Of a stretch of DNA of 64,000 bases, positions 31,760 to 43,196 are shown piece by piece. The stretch is from Singulisphaera sp. GP187 (GTDB taxonomy: Bacteria; Planctomycetota; Planctomycetia; Gemmatales; Gemmataceae), in NCBI GenBank assembly GCA_945905925.1, contig CAMDQN010000007.1, forward strand, positions 1 through 64,000. Direction: 5' to 3'. The notes under the pieces are model-generated. The model was not told the origin of the DNA. It did not search any database and saw nothing but the letters and a program-made list of their open reading frames with translations. How positions within the stretch are numbered: position 1 is the first letter of the stretch; every line of letters begins with the position of its first letter. The position numbers and the translations under genes are program-made.

Positions 31760-33199
31760 GTGGCGACAGCGGAACTACCTCCTGCTCGATCGACCGAGCT
31801 GCCGCTCGAACCCGAGATGCACCCGCTCATCAAGAGCACGCATACCGGGAAGCCGCACGACCTCGTGTCCGTCGGCAACGCGATCGGCAACGTCGTCCTC
31901 GACGGCAACCACCCGCGTGGCTGGTGGATCGGCTTCCTGGCCGGTTTCGCCATGCTGCAAGTGCTGGCGCTCGCGGTGTGCTGGCTGTTCTACATGGGCG
32001 TCGGGATCTGGGGCATCAACGTCCCGGTGGCCTGGGGCTTCGCGATCGTGAACTTCGTGTGGTGGATCGGCATCGGCCACGCCGGCACCCTGATCTCCGC
32101 CGTGTTGCTCCTCTTGCACCAGAAATGGCGCACGTCGATCAACCGGTTCAGCGAAGCCATGACCATCTTCGCGGTGATGTGCGCGGGTCTGTTCCCGCTG
32201 TTGCACATGGGCCGCCCGTGGTTCTTCTACTGGTTGTACCCGTTCCCGAACGTCGCCGGTGTGTGGCCGCAGTTCCGCAGCCCGCTCACGTGGGACGTGT
32301 TCGCGGTGACGACGTACTTCACCGTGTCGCTCGTGTTCTGGTATCTCGGGTTGGTTCCCGACCTCGCGGCCCTTCGCGACCAGGCCAAGAAGCGGTGGCA
32401 GCGGATCGTGTACGGTCTGCTCGCACTCGGCTGGCGTGGTTCGGCGATCCACTGGCGCCGCTACGAGAAAGTCTATTTGATCTTGGGCGGGATCAGCACG
32501 CCGCTCGTACTCTCGGTTCACACCGTGGTGTCCTTCGACTTCGCCGTGAGTATCGTGCCGCTGTGGCACGCGACGATCTTCCCGCCATTCTTTGTCGCGG
32601 GGGCGATCTACTCTGGGTTCGCGATGGTGGTCGTCATCGCGATCCCCGTGCGCAAGTGGTACAAACTCGAAGATTTCTTTACCGAGCACCACCTCGACAT
32701 CATGGGGAAGGTGATGTTGGCGACCGGGTTCCTCGTCACCTACGGGTACTTCAGCGAACTGTGGATGGCGTGGTACGGCCACACGCTCTACGAGTGGGGT
32801 ACGACGATCGAGCGCATGTTCGGCCCCTACGGGTGGTCGTACTGGTGTCTGATCGGGTTCAACTGCGCGTTCCCGCTCACGGCGCTGTGGTCGCGGAAGA
32901 TGCGCACCAGCCCCTTCTGGATGTCCGCGATCTGTATCTCGGTCCTCATCGGGATGTGGTTCGAACGCTACGTGATCGTGATTACGCTGGCACGCGAGTA
33001 CCTGCCGAGTGCGTGGGGTCACTACGCCCCGACGCTGTGGGACTACGCCACGATGATCGGTTCGCTTGGGCTGTTCCTGTTCATGTTCTTCTTGTTCCTC
33101 CGATATCTGCCGATGATCTCGATCACCGAGATGCGCGAGCTCCTGCCGAAGAAACAGGGCGGCGGCGGCGGCCACTCGATCATGGAGAACGCACCATGA
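31760..33199 (+). CDS. actC: Alternative complex III subunit C (NrfD/PsrC-like membrane protein)
   Basis: Many TM helices, WWIGIGHAGTLISAVLLLLHQKWRTSINRFSEAMT. GTG at 31760 preferred because the upstream ATG (31724) lies inside a repeat. Confidence 0.9.
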   Translation: MATAELPPARSTELPLEPEMHPLIKSTHTGKPHDLVSVGNAIGNVVLDGNHPRGWWIGFLAGFAMLQVLALAVCWLFYMGVGIWGINVPVAWGFAIVNFVWWIGIGHAGTLISAVLLLLHQKWRTSINRFSEAMTIFAVMCAGLFPLLHMGRPWFFYWLYPFPNVAGVWPQFRSPLTWDVFAVTTYFTVSLVFWYLGLVPDLAALRDQAKKRWQRIVYGLLALGWRGSAIHWRRYEKVYLILGGISTPLVLSVHTVVSFDFAVSIVPLWHATIFPPFFVAGAIYSGFAMVVVIAIPVRKWYKLEDFFTEHHLDIMGKVMLATGFLVTYGYFSELWMAWYGHTLYEWGTTIERMFGPYGWSYWCLIGFNCAFPLTALWSRKMRTSPFWMSAICISVLIGMWFERYVIVITLAREYLPSAWGHYAPTLWDYATMIGSLGLFLFMFFLFLRYLPMISITEMRELLPKKQGGGGGHSIMENAP

Positions 33200-33795
33200 G
33201 TACGACCGTCACCCCCGACGCCGGTCACGAACCGGGCCACTCGCATCATCACGCGGGCCCGGATGTTCCGGTTACATACGGGTTGCTTGCCGAGTTCGAG
33301 ACCGGCGACGCGATGGCGCACGCGACCGCGAAGGCCACCGCCGCCGGGTACACGCACCTGGACGCATACAGCCCGTACCCCGTGGGCGAAGCGGCCGACG
33401 CGCTGAATTTCCCCAAGTCCGAGATGGGACCGGTGATGTTCATTGGCGGCCTCACGGGGGCGTGTGCCGGGTTCATTATGCAGTACTGGGCCAACACCTG
33501 GGGCTACTCGCTGAACATCGGCGGGCGCCCGTACTTCAGTTGGCCGTCGTTCGTGCCCATCACGTTCGAGATGATGGTGCTCACTACCGCGCTCACCGGC
33601 TTGTTCGGGCTGCTTGCGATTTGCGGGCTGCCGCGATACAACCACCCGCTGTTCAACTCGAAGACCTTTGATCGCGCGAGTTGCGATCGGTTCTTCGTGT
33701 GTATCGAAGCGACCGACCCGAAGTTCGACCTCGTCGCGACCCGTGCGTTCCTCAATGACCTCCACCCACTCTCGGTCGAGGAGGTGATGGAATGA
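33196..33795 (+). CDS. actD: Alternative complex III subunit D (DUF3341)
   Basis: PVTYGLLAEFETGDAMAHATAKATAAGYTHLDAYSPYPV; ATGA overlap with actC. Confidence 0.9.
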   Translation: MSTTVTPDAGHEPGHSHHHAGPDVPVTYGLLAEFETGDAMAHATAKATAAGYTHLDAYSPYPVGEAADALNFPKSEMGPVMFIGGLTGACAGFIMQYWANTWGYSLNIGGRPYFSWPSFVPITFEMMVLTTALTGLFGLLAICGLPRYNHPLFNSKTFDRASCDRFFVCIEATDPKFDLVATRAFLNDLHPLSVEEVME

Positions 33796-34646
33796 CTGCC
33801 TCCGGTCAAATGAAATCGCGATGTGTTCTGTGGGCGATTTGCGCCGCGGGCCTTGCCCTCATGGGAACGGCTACCGGGTGCCGCCAGAAGATGGCCGACC
33901 AGCCGTACTACCGGCCACTCGAAGAGTCGGAGTTCTTCGCGGATAAGCGAGGCAGCCGGCCGCTCGAACGCGGTGTTATTCACCGCGCTCAGCGCCTCGA
34001 AACTGACCCAATGGTCACCGGCCTCACGGCCGCCGAGTGGAAGCGGAGTTACGAGTATGGCGTGCCCATCGCCAACGTTGACGCGCCGATCATGAAGGAC
34101 GCGGACCGGCTCGCGCGGTCCGTAGGGACCCCGCGATACGCCCCAACCGACGCCATCAAGGTGTACGCGGACGAGTACCCGTTCCAGATCACCAGCGCCG
34201 ACCTGAAACGCGGACAGGAGCGGTACACCATCTTCTGCGCGGTGTGCCATGGGCCGCTTGGTAACGGGATGGGGAAGGTCCGGGAACGCGGTTACCTCAC
34301 GCCGACCTCGTTCCACACCAAGACGGTGAGCGACTCGGAAGAGCAAGAATTGTCTCGCGTTCGAGATGGGGAAAGCGTCGCGGACGACGCGTCGAAGAAG
34401 AAACACGCGGAGCGGGTAAAAGCCGAGCGTAACGCTTTGGGCCTGTCTCGTGGCTACAAGCTTTGGGGCCACCGCGTGCCGATGGACGAGGCGCCGGTCG
34501 GGTACTACTTCGAAGTCATCACCAAGGGGTACGGCGGCATGCCGAGTTACTCCGCACAGATTCCGGCCGCCGACCGGTGGCGGATCATCGCGTACATCCG
34601 CGCGTTGCAGTTGAGCCAGAATGCCGCCGCGGGAGGGAAGAAGTGA
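33792..34646 (+). CDS. actE: Alternative complex III subunit E (monoheme cytochrome c lipoprotein)
   Basis: Lipobox-like GTATGC, GQERYTIFCAVCHGPLGNGMGKV; ATGA overlap with actD. Confidence 0.88.
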   Translation: MTASGQMKSRCVLWAICAAGLALMGTATGCRQKMADQPYYRPLEESEFFADKRGSRPLERGVIHRAQRLETDPMVTGLTAAEWKRSYEYGVPIANVDAPIMKDADRLARSVGTPRYAPTDAIKVYADEYPFQITSADLKRGQERYTIFCAVCHGPLGNGMGKVRERGYLTPTSFHTKTVSDSEEQELSRVRDGESVADDASKKKHAERVKAERNALGLSRGYKLWGHRVPMDEAPVGYYFEVITKGYGGMPSYSAQIPAADRWRIIAYIRALQLSQNAAAGGKK

Positions 34647-36079
34647 GTACTGCTGCCGCGCCGCCCGGCGCACCGACCGCTCCCGCCGCACCGCCGGCGC
34701 ACACCGACCAGCCGGACTGGTCTGGGTACACCCGTGTCGCGCTCATCATGGCCGTCGTCGGCTGGGTGCTGTTCGCCGTCGCCGGCTTCGCCAACATGGA
34801 CGTCGCCGAGAGCGACGCCGCGAAGCGCGACGCCAAATCGCGGTTCATGGTCGCGTACCTGTCCGGGTTCACCTACTGGTTGAGTCTGCCAGTCGGGGCG
34901 CTCGCGCTGCTCATGATTCGGTACGTCGCCAAGACCTCGTGGGGGCTGTTGCTCACGCGACCGTTCGAGGCCGCGACCCGCACGCTCCCGCTCACAATCG
35001 TGCTGTTCGCGCCGGTCGCGATCGCCGTCGCCACGAACGACTCGCTCCACGTGTCGCCGTATTGGTGGTCGAGTCCTGGGCACGCGGCGGCACACGACTC
35101 GCACGAGGTCAAGAACGAGGCGAGCGACGACCCCGGCGACAAGCGAAAACAAGCGGAGAAACTCGGGCTGATCCACCTGAACAAGGCCATCACCGACCGC
35201 CAGGAGGCCGAGCGCCAAGAACGCGACGAAGGCATCTACGGCTTCCTCTCGGCGCCCGGATTCTTCCTCAATAGCGCGATCGTGTTCAGCGTGTGGGGCC
35301 TCCTGATTTTCTTCCTCAACAAGTGGGGCAAGGAAACCTCCGACGCGACCGACCCGCGGGTCGTGGATCGCGGCTTGATCAAACTCCAGAATATTTCAGG
35401 GCCGGGGTTGATCATCTTCGCGATCATCACCACCTCCGCGGCGACGCAGTGGACGATGTCGCTCGAGCCCGGATGGTCGAGCACGATGTTCCCGGTCATC
35501 TTTGCCGTGAACACGTTCCTCACCTCGATGGCGTTCGGCGTCTCGATGTTCCTGCTGATCGCGGACAAGCCGCCGTTCAAAGGGTTCATGCGGCCCAAGT
35601 TCCAACTGGACATGGCCACGCTAATGCTGGTGTTCACGCTGTTCTGGTCGTACACCGCGTTCAGCCAGTTCATGCTGGTGTGGATCGGGAACCTGCCGGA
35701 AGAGATCCCGTTCTACCTGAAGCGGTCGAACGAACACGGCCACCGGTCGTTCTGGTGGTTCGTTTCGGCGTCGCTCATTGCGCTGCACTTTGCTCTGCCG
35801 TTCGTGCTGTTGCTGTTCCGCAACATTAAACTTCACCCGAAGCGGTTGCGGTGCGTCGCGCTGTACCTGATGGTCATCGCCGGTGTCGACGTGATCTGGT
35901 GGGTTGCCCCGAGCGCACCGTCGCACAACCACTTCCCCACGTATCTGATGGACGTGGGCGCGGTTCTGGGCGTGGGCGGCATTTGGTTGATGTACTTCGT
36001 CTACCAGTTGAAGCAGCGGCCGATCTTCCCGAACAACCAGGCGTTCTTGCTACCGGAGGGGCACACTCATGGCCACTAG
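34643..36079 (+). CDS. actF: Alternative complex III subunit F (quinol-interacting membrane subunit)
   Basis: Multi-TM protein following actE with 4-nt overlap (GTGA); GLLLTRPFEAATRTLPLTIVLFAPVAIA. Confidence 0.85.
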   Translation: MSTAAAPPGAPTAPAAPPAHTDQPDWSGYTRVALIMAVVGWVLFAVAGFANMDVAESDAAKRDAKSRFMVAYLSGFTYWLSLPVGALALLMIRYVAKTSWGLLLTRPFEAATRTLPLTIVLFAPVAIAVATNDSLHVSPYWWSSPGHAAAHDSHEVKNEASDDPGDKRKQAEKLGLIHLNKAITDRQEAERQERDEGIYGFLSAPGFFLNSAIVFSVWGLLIFFLNKWGKETSDATDPRVVDRGLIKLQNISGPGLIIFAIITTSAATQWTMSLEPGWSSTMFPVIFAVNTFLTSMAFGVSMFLLIADKPPFKGFMRPKFQLDMATLMLVFTLFWSYTAFSQFMLVWIGNLPEEIPFYLKRSNEHGHRSFWWFVSASLIALHFALPFVLLLFRNIKLHPKRLRCVALYLMVIAGVDVIWWVAPSAPSHNHFPTYLMDVGAVLGVGGIWLMYFVYQLKQRPIFPNNQAFLLPEGHTHGH

Positions 36080-36782
36080 CCCGAACTCCGGTGCTGATCC
36101 GGTGAAGGTACTCGCGCCGGTTCAGCCCGGATCGCTGCCAGCGGACGACCACGATGTCAGCGGCCCGCCGTCGCCGGAGACGATCAAGCGAGGCTACGAA
36201 GAAGACAGGTACGATACCAAGACCGTCCTCAGCGTACCGCTACTCGTGATCCTGTTTTTCGTGCTCGCGTTCGGCACAGTCACGGTTCTGTTCTCGATCT
36301 ACTCGAAGCCGACCGTGGACCCGAACGCCCACCCGCAAGCGAAGGCTCGCAATCAGGCGGACCTGAACACGCGCCTGGGACGCACCGGGCGCGGGAAGGA
36401 AGTCGATCAGCCGCGCCTCGATCAGCTCGACCGACTCAACACGCGGCACGACCCGCATGCGATCACCAGCACGAGGCTGAAGGACGGGAACTCGCCGCAC
36501 CTGCACCCGGAAGACAATATCCCGAACAAAGACCGGTTCCCGGAACTCTACAAGGCTTCCAACGGCACTCCACTCGACAAGACGATGGCTCTCAACGACG
36601 GCGAACTGAAGGCGAAGTTCAAGTCGTCGGGGCCGGCGCTGTCACCCGAGGCGTCGCGGCACGTGCCAACCGGCGCGAACGCCGGGCGCGGCGCCGAAGG
36701 CTCAACTGCCGTGCCGCCGAAGTCGCCCGAAGTGAAGCCGGAGCCTGCCCCGATTCCGAAGCCGAAGGAGGAGAAGAAGTGA
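36069..36782 (+). CDS. Hypothetical single-TM protein in ACIII/oxidase operon
   Basis: One TM (VLSVPLLVILFFVLAFGTVTVLF) and a long hydrophilic periplasmic tail rich in D/H/P/K; overlaps actF and the SCO gene. Confidence 0.7.
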   Translation: MATSPNSGADPVKVLAPVQPGSLPADDHDVSGPPSPETIKRGYEEDRYDTKTVLSVPLLVILFFVLAFGTVTVLFSIYSKPTVDPNAHPQAKARNQADLNTRLGRTGRGKEVDQPRLDQLDRLNTRHDPHAITSTRLKDGNSPHLHPEDNIPNKDRFPELYKASNGTPLDKTMALNDGELKAKFKSSGPALSPEASRHVPTGANAGRGAEGSTAVPPKSPEVKPEPAPIPKPKEEKK

Positions 36783-37813
36783 TTCGCTTGACGCGATTCG
36801 CCCTCCTCGCGGTACTCAGTGCGATCGTCGCGCTCCCGCTCCAGGTTCGTGCCGGGAACGACGGCGTCGTTCCCGCGCACGACCCGAAGAGCAACTCGCT
36901 GTCTGCCGCCCGCATCGACGAACAGATCGGCGCGCAGGTGCCGCTCGACACCGCTTTCCGCGACGAGGACGAACAGCCGATCACGCTCCGGGAGTGCATC
37001 AACGGCAAGCCGACGATCCTGGTGCCGGTGTACTACCGGTGCCCGATGCTGTGCACGAAGATCCTCAACGGGTTGGTCGCGGCACTTCGCGAAATGCCAA
37101 CGGATTACTCCATCGGGCACCAGTTCAACGTCGTCTGCGTGAGCATGGACCCGAAGGAGCACGGCGGGCTGGCGAAGGAAAAGAAGGCCGCTTACGTGGG
37201 CGAATACGGCCGACCGGGCGTCGAGGCTGGTTGGCGATTCCTGACGGGAACGAAACCCGCGTGTGCCGAACTCCTCGGCGCGGTCGGGTTCCGTTATGAG
37301 TTTGACAAGATGCTCAAGGAGTACGATCACCCGAGCGGACTGATTATTCTCTCGCCGCACGGGAAGGTCACGCGATACTTCTACGGCATCAGTTACGACG
37401 GCGAGTTCGAGACGCCGGACGCGACGTGGGGCGGGGCCGGTCCGAAGCCGGAACTGACCGAAGCCGAACTCAAGCAACGTAACGAGCCGGACCTGAATAA
37501 ACGCCGGAATTTCACCCGGCCGACCACGACTCTCCGCCTGTCGCTGATCGAGGCGAACAACGGGAAGGGCGGGTCGTTGTTCGACAAACTCACGATGCTG
37601 TGTTACCGCTACGATTCGCTGCACAAGGGCTACTCGCTCAACGTGCTCCGCGCGGTGCAGGTCGGCGGTGTCCTCACGCTCACGCTTGTCGGGGGCGGCG
37701 TGTTCCTGGCGCTGCGGCGCGAGCGCCGGACCCGTACCAACCCGCCTGGCACGCCATCCGACGGGGCCGTTTCCGCACCGCCTAACGCGTTACCCTCCGG
37801 GGGGGCCGTATGA
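36779..37813 (+). CDS. SCO1/SenC family copper chaperone with C-terminal TM
   Basis: VPVYYRCPMLCTKIL (CxxxC), FNVVCVSMDPKEH, C-terminal TM VGGVLTLTLVGGGVFLAL. Confidence 0.88.
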   Translation: MIRLTRFALLAVLSAIVALPLQVRAGNDGVVPAHDPKSNSLSAARIDEQIGAQVPLDTAFRDEDEQPITLRECINGKPTILVPVYYRCPMLCTKILNGLVAALREMPTDYSIGHQFNVVCVSMDPKEHGGLAKEKKAAYVGEYGRPGVEAGWRFLTGTKPACAELLGAVGFRYEFDKMLKEYDHPSGLIILSPHGKVTRYFYGISYDGEFETPDATWGGAGPKPELTEAELKQRNEPDLNKRRNFTRPTTTLRLSLIEANNGKGGSLFDKLTMLCYRYDSLHKGYSLNVLRAVQVGGVLTLTLVGGGVFLALRRERRTRTNPPGTPSDGAVSAPPNALPSGGAV

Positions 37814-38916
37814 CGAGCATGAGCCTGTTACCGTTCATCCCCGAGCGGGCGTCCACACTGGCCGACCAGTTCGAGGTTCTGTTCTGGTATATCACCATCA
37901 CGACGGGCGTTGTGGGGCTGGGTGTATACGCGGCGCTGGCGTACTTCTGCGTCGTGTACCGGCGCGGGGCTACTACTGGCAGCACGCCACGCATCCTCGG
38001 TTCGACGCGGCTGGAACTCGGCTGGACCATCATCCCGCTGTTTGTGTTCCTGTCGTACTTCGCAGGCGGCCTCATGGTGTACAACCACGCGGCACACGCG
38101 CCGGCCGACTCGGAAGAGATCTTCGTGATCGGCAAGCAGTGGATGTGGAAGGCCCAGTACCCGGATGGGCAGCGGGTCATTATCGGTGGCAACCCGCGGA
38201 ACATGACCGAAGAGGAGCGGAAGTCGATCGGCAAACTGGTTCTGAAGGTCAACAAGCCGGTGAAGCTCACGCTCATCTCCGAGGACGTGATCCACGACTT
38301 CGGCGTGCCCGCGTTCCGCTCGAAGATCGACGTGCTGCCGGGCCGCTACACGAGCGTCTGGTATCAGCCGACGAAGCTCGGCGAGTACCACATCTATTGC
38401 GACCAGTATTGCGGCACGTGGCACTCGCTGATGGTCGGTAAGATCGCGGTCGTGAAGGAAGAAGAATACAGCGACATCCTCGCGGGTTTCACGCCGATGC
38501 CGGGGAGCCACACGCCGATGGACGGTTCGCGGGCGCAACAGGGGCAGCAGTTGTTCCTCAAACTCCAGTGCATCAACTGCCACAGCGCCACCCCGACCGC
38601 GAAAGCGCCGGTGTTGGAAGGGCTGTACGGCAGCCGGGTGCCGATGGCCGGCGGCGGGGCCGAGATCGCGGACGATCACTACATCGCCGAGTCCATTCGC
38701 CGCCCGCGTCTCAAGCAGGTCGAGGGGTGGGAGAAGATTATGCCGGCCTACGACGAGAGCCAGGTATCGGCCGAGGAGATGAACTTGCTGGTCGCCTACA
38801 TTCGCAGTTTGAAGAAGGGCGGTACGCCCAAGAATAATCAACAGGCAGTGCCACCGGTCGGGGCGCCCACAGGGCCATCCGAGGGGACCAAATCGCCTGC
38901 GCCGGGAGGGAAATAA
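37810..38916 (+). CDS. coxB: Cytochrome c oxidase subunit II with fused cytochrome c domain (caa3 type)
   Basis: CuA site [18 protein letters not shown], two N-terminal TMs, C-terminal CINCHSA heme site. Confidence 0.95.
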   Translation: MTSMSLLPFIPERASTLADQFEVLFWYITITTGVVGLGVYAALAYFCVVYRRGATTGSTPRILGSTRLELGWTIIPLFVFLSYFAGGLMVYNHAAHAPADSEEIFVIGKQWMWKAQYPDGQRVIIGGNPRNMTEEERKSIGKLVLKVNKPVKLTLISEDVIHDFGVPAFRSKIDVLPGRYTSVWYQPTKLGEYHIYCDQYCGTWHSLMVGKIAVVKEEEYSDILAGFTPMPGSHTPMDGSRAQQGQQLFLKLQCINCHSATPTAKAPVLEGLYGSRVPMAGGGAEIADDHYIAESIRRPRLKQVEGWEKIMPAYDESQVSAEEMNLLVAYIRSLKKGGTPKNNQQAVPPVGAPTGPSEGTKSPAPGGK

Positions 38917-38920
38917 CACC

Positions 38921-40667
<1,747 letters not shown>

Positions 40668-40678
<11 letters not shown>

Positions 40679-41477
40679 CACCCACTCACCGGTGTTGAAG
40701 CACCACTTCGACGACCTGGGTCAGCAGCACGCGTCCGAGCGGCTGGGGATCTGGATGTTCCTCGCCACCGAGGTTCTGTTCTTCGGGGGCATCTTCGGCG
40801 CGTACACCGTGTACCGTCTGTGGTACCCGTCCGAGTTTGTCCTCGCCAGTTCGCACCTGGCCTGGAAGTTCGCGACGATCAACACGGTTTTCCTGATCAC
40901 CAGCAGTCTGACCATCACACTGGGGATCAGGGCCGCGAAACTCGGCGACCGTTCCGCGCTGCTCCGCTACCTACTCATCACTGCGGCGCTGGGGACTGCG
41001 TTTATGGTGGTGAAGGGGTTCGAATACAAAGCCGACCTTCACGAGCGGTATGTTCCCGGGCCGATGTTCCAGGCCGAGTACGCGGAGGCGGTCAAACCGA
41101 TCGCCACGATGACGCACGCCCAGGCCGAAGCGTACTTCGCTGCGGATGCGACGAAATCGCACCCGGATCACGAGCCGTGGGCTCGCGATTTGGCGCTGCG
41201 GAACCACGAAGGCTCGACCGCCGCGCCCGCCGACCCGGGCAAGATCCAGTTGTTCCTCTGCTTCTACTACATCATGACCGGCATCCACGGGATCCACATC
41301 ATCGTGGGCATCGGGTGCATCCTGTGGCTGGTGTGGGAAGCGTGGCGCGGCACCATCCCACCAGAGAACTATTCCACCGTCGAAGTGGTGAGCCTCTACT
41401 GGCACTTGGTGGACGCGATCTGGTTGTTCCTGATGCCGCTGTTGTACCTGGCCGGCATCGGGTACGGGCATCACTAG
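40668..41477 (+). CDS. ctaE: Cytochrome c oxidase subunit III
   Basis: [65 protein letters not shown] start overlapping ctaD. Confidence 0.93.
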
Positions 41478-41540
41478 GTTTTGTAGGGTGGGCGCTGCCT
41501 ACCTTACTTGGCCGTGGTGGGCAGTGCCCACCCTACAAAC
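41478..41540. repeat. Imperfect palindrome between ctaE and coxIV-like gene
   Basis: gttttgtagggtgggcgctgcc...ggcagtgcccaccctacaaac; begins right after the ctaE stop. Confidence 0.85.
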
Positions 41541-41552
41541 AGGGCGATACCA

Positions 41553-41894
41553 ATGGCTGACCCGACGACACCCGCCACGACCAACGACCCACACGGCATC
41601 CGCAAGGACGTCGATAGCCCCGGTCAGTTGTTTGTGGTGTTCGCCACCGTTCTCGGGCTGGCGCTGGTGAACGTGTTCCTCTCGCAGTCCATCGGGCCGA
41701 CGAAGTTCACGCTGCCGCTGCAACTGGCGATTGGTTCCGTGCAAGCGGGTCTGGTGGGATACTACTTCATGCACCTGCGCCAGGGCGACAAGGTGGTGAT
41801 CCTCACCGCACTGTCGTCGCTGTTCTGGATGGGTATTCTGTTCGTGCTGTTCATGGGCGACTACATGACCAGGCACCTCGTCGTGAGTCAGTGA
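41553..41894 (+). CDS. Cytochrome c oxidase subunit IV-like protein (CtaF/COX4)
   Basis: Three hydrophobic segments, QLAIGSVQAGLVGYYFMHLRQGDKVVILTALSSLFWMGILF. Confidence 0.83.
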   Translation: MADPTTPATTNDPHGIRKDVDSPGQLFVVFATVLGLALVNVFLSQSIGPTKFTLPLQLAIGSVQAGLVGYYFMHLRQGDKVVILTALSSLFWMGILFVLFMGDYMTRHLVVSQ

Positions 41895-41910
41895 CAGGGG
41901 CCGGACGCGG

Positions 41911-43077
41911 ATGTCGTGGATGCACGTCGGGAGGGGGCGGTTCCGGGTCGCGGTGACTACCGCGCTGCTCGCGACCGCCCTTGCCGTTTTGCCCGGCTGC
42001 GGTGGGTGCAACTCGAAGCCCGATTACCCACCGAACCTCACGTTCCCGCCGCGAGCCGACCGGCTCGTTCTCAGGTTGCCTGACAAGCCCGCGATCGTGA
42101 TCAACGACCCCGGCAAGCGCGAACAAGAAATCGCAGCGATCGACACGCTTGGCGGCACGACCGCGGACGTGTCCACCATTTCCGCCGATGCGCGTGGCCA
42201 ACTCGATAAGTTCCTGAAGGACACGTTCGGCACGCCCGCCGCACCGACGATCGCGCTGGAGGGCGAAGCCGCGACCAGGCTCAAACTGTCGACCGCCCAC
42301 CTCGTCGAAGGCAGTCGGTTGTTCCGGCGGCACTGTCTTCAGTGCCACAACATGGTGGGCGACGGACGCGGGACTTCGAGCAACACGGTCCCGTTCCCGC
42401 GAGACTACCGGCAGGGGCAGTTCAAATTCGCGACGAGCGGCGACGGCGGAAAACCGCGCCGCGCCGACCTCGTTCGCACCATAACCGACGGACTGAAATC
42501 GACACCGATGCCGTCGTTTGGCTTGCTTCAGGAAGGCGAGCGCGACTTGTTGGCGGGCTACGTCGTGTACCTCGCGGTTCGCGGTGAGGTCGAGTTCGCA
42601 TCGCTCCGCGCACTTGCAGCAGGGCAACCTGACGACCCTGGCGCGCGTGTGAAAGCAATCCTCGCGGAGTGGGAGAAGGCGGAGTCCGCGACACCGCTCC
42701 CAGCCGAACCACCAGACGAAGAACCGGGGAAGCCGGCGCACCAGGATGCCGTGAAACGTGGGTTCGCTCTGTTCACCGCGAAGGCGGACAACTCGTGCAT
42801 CAGTTGTCACGGCGAGTTTGGCCGCAAGCCGGTGCTGCGGTACGACGTGTGGGGCACGGTCGCGAAGCCGGCCGACCTCACGCAAACCACACTTAAAAGC
42901 GGCACGCGCCCGGAAGACGTGTTCGCACGCGTCCGCTTCGGCATTCCGGCCGTGAGAATGCCGGCCCACCCGAAGATGAGCGATCGCGAGGTGTGGGACT
43001 TGGTGCGGTTCGTGCGGTCCACGCCGTTCATGGTGCAGTTGCCTGAGGAGGTGCGTGCTGTGGTGTGGCCCAAGTAA
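41911..43077 (+). CDS. Diheme c-type cytochrome lipoprotein (paralog of 24518-25963)
   Basis: Lipobox-like VLPGCGGC, CLQCHN and CISCHG; segments such as PRDYRQGQFKF align with the upstream protein PRDYRQGVFKY. Confidence 0.88.
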   Translation: MSWMHVGRGRFRVAVTTALLATALAVLPGCGGCNSKPDYPPNLTFPPRADRLVLRLPDKPAIVINDPGKREQEIAAIDTLGGTTADVSTISADARGQLDKFLKDTFGTPAAPTIALEGEAATRLKLSTAHLVEGSRLFRRHCLQCHNMVGDGRGTSSNTVPFPRDYRQGQFKFATSGDGGKPRRADLVRTITDGLKSTPMPSFGLLQEGERDLLAGYVVYLAVRGEVEFASLRALAAGQPDDPGARVKAILAEWEKAESATPLPAEPPDEEPGKPAHQDAVKRGFALFTAKADNSCISCHGEFGRKPVLRYDVWGTVAKPADLTQTTLKSGTRPEDVFARVRFGIPAVRMPAHPKMSDREVWDLVRFVRSTPFMVQLPEEVRAVVWPK

Positions 43078-43132
43078 GTGGGGCGGGCCGCTGGCCTGCC
43101 GAAGGCAATGGCAGGCCAGCGGCCTGCCCCAC
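43078..43132. terminator. GC-rich near-perfect hairpin after cytochrome gene
   Basis: gtggggcgggccgctggcctgcc ... ggcaggccagcggcctgccccac, one mismatch; immediately after the TAA. Confidence 0.7.
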
Positions 43133-43196
43133 GATACGACGCCGAATTCATAAACTGAACGAACCCCATTGACGCGCTTCACTGAGCTTCCCACTG

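Noticed and set aside
31924-33195. N-terminal part of the 623-aa plus-strand ORF ending at 33795
   Set aside because: Out-of-frame with actC. Only the part from ATG 33196 (ActD/DUF3341) is a real protein.
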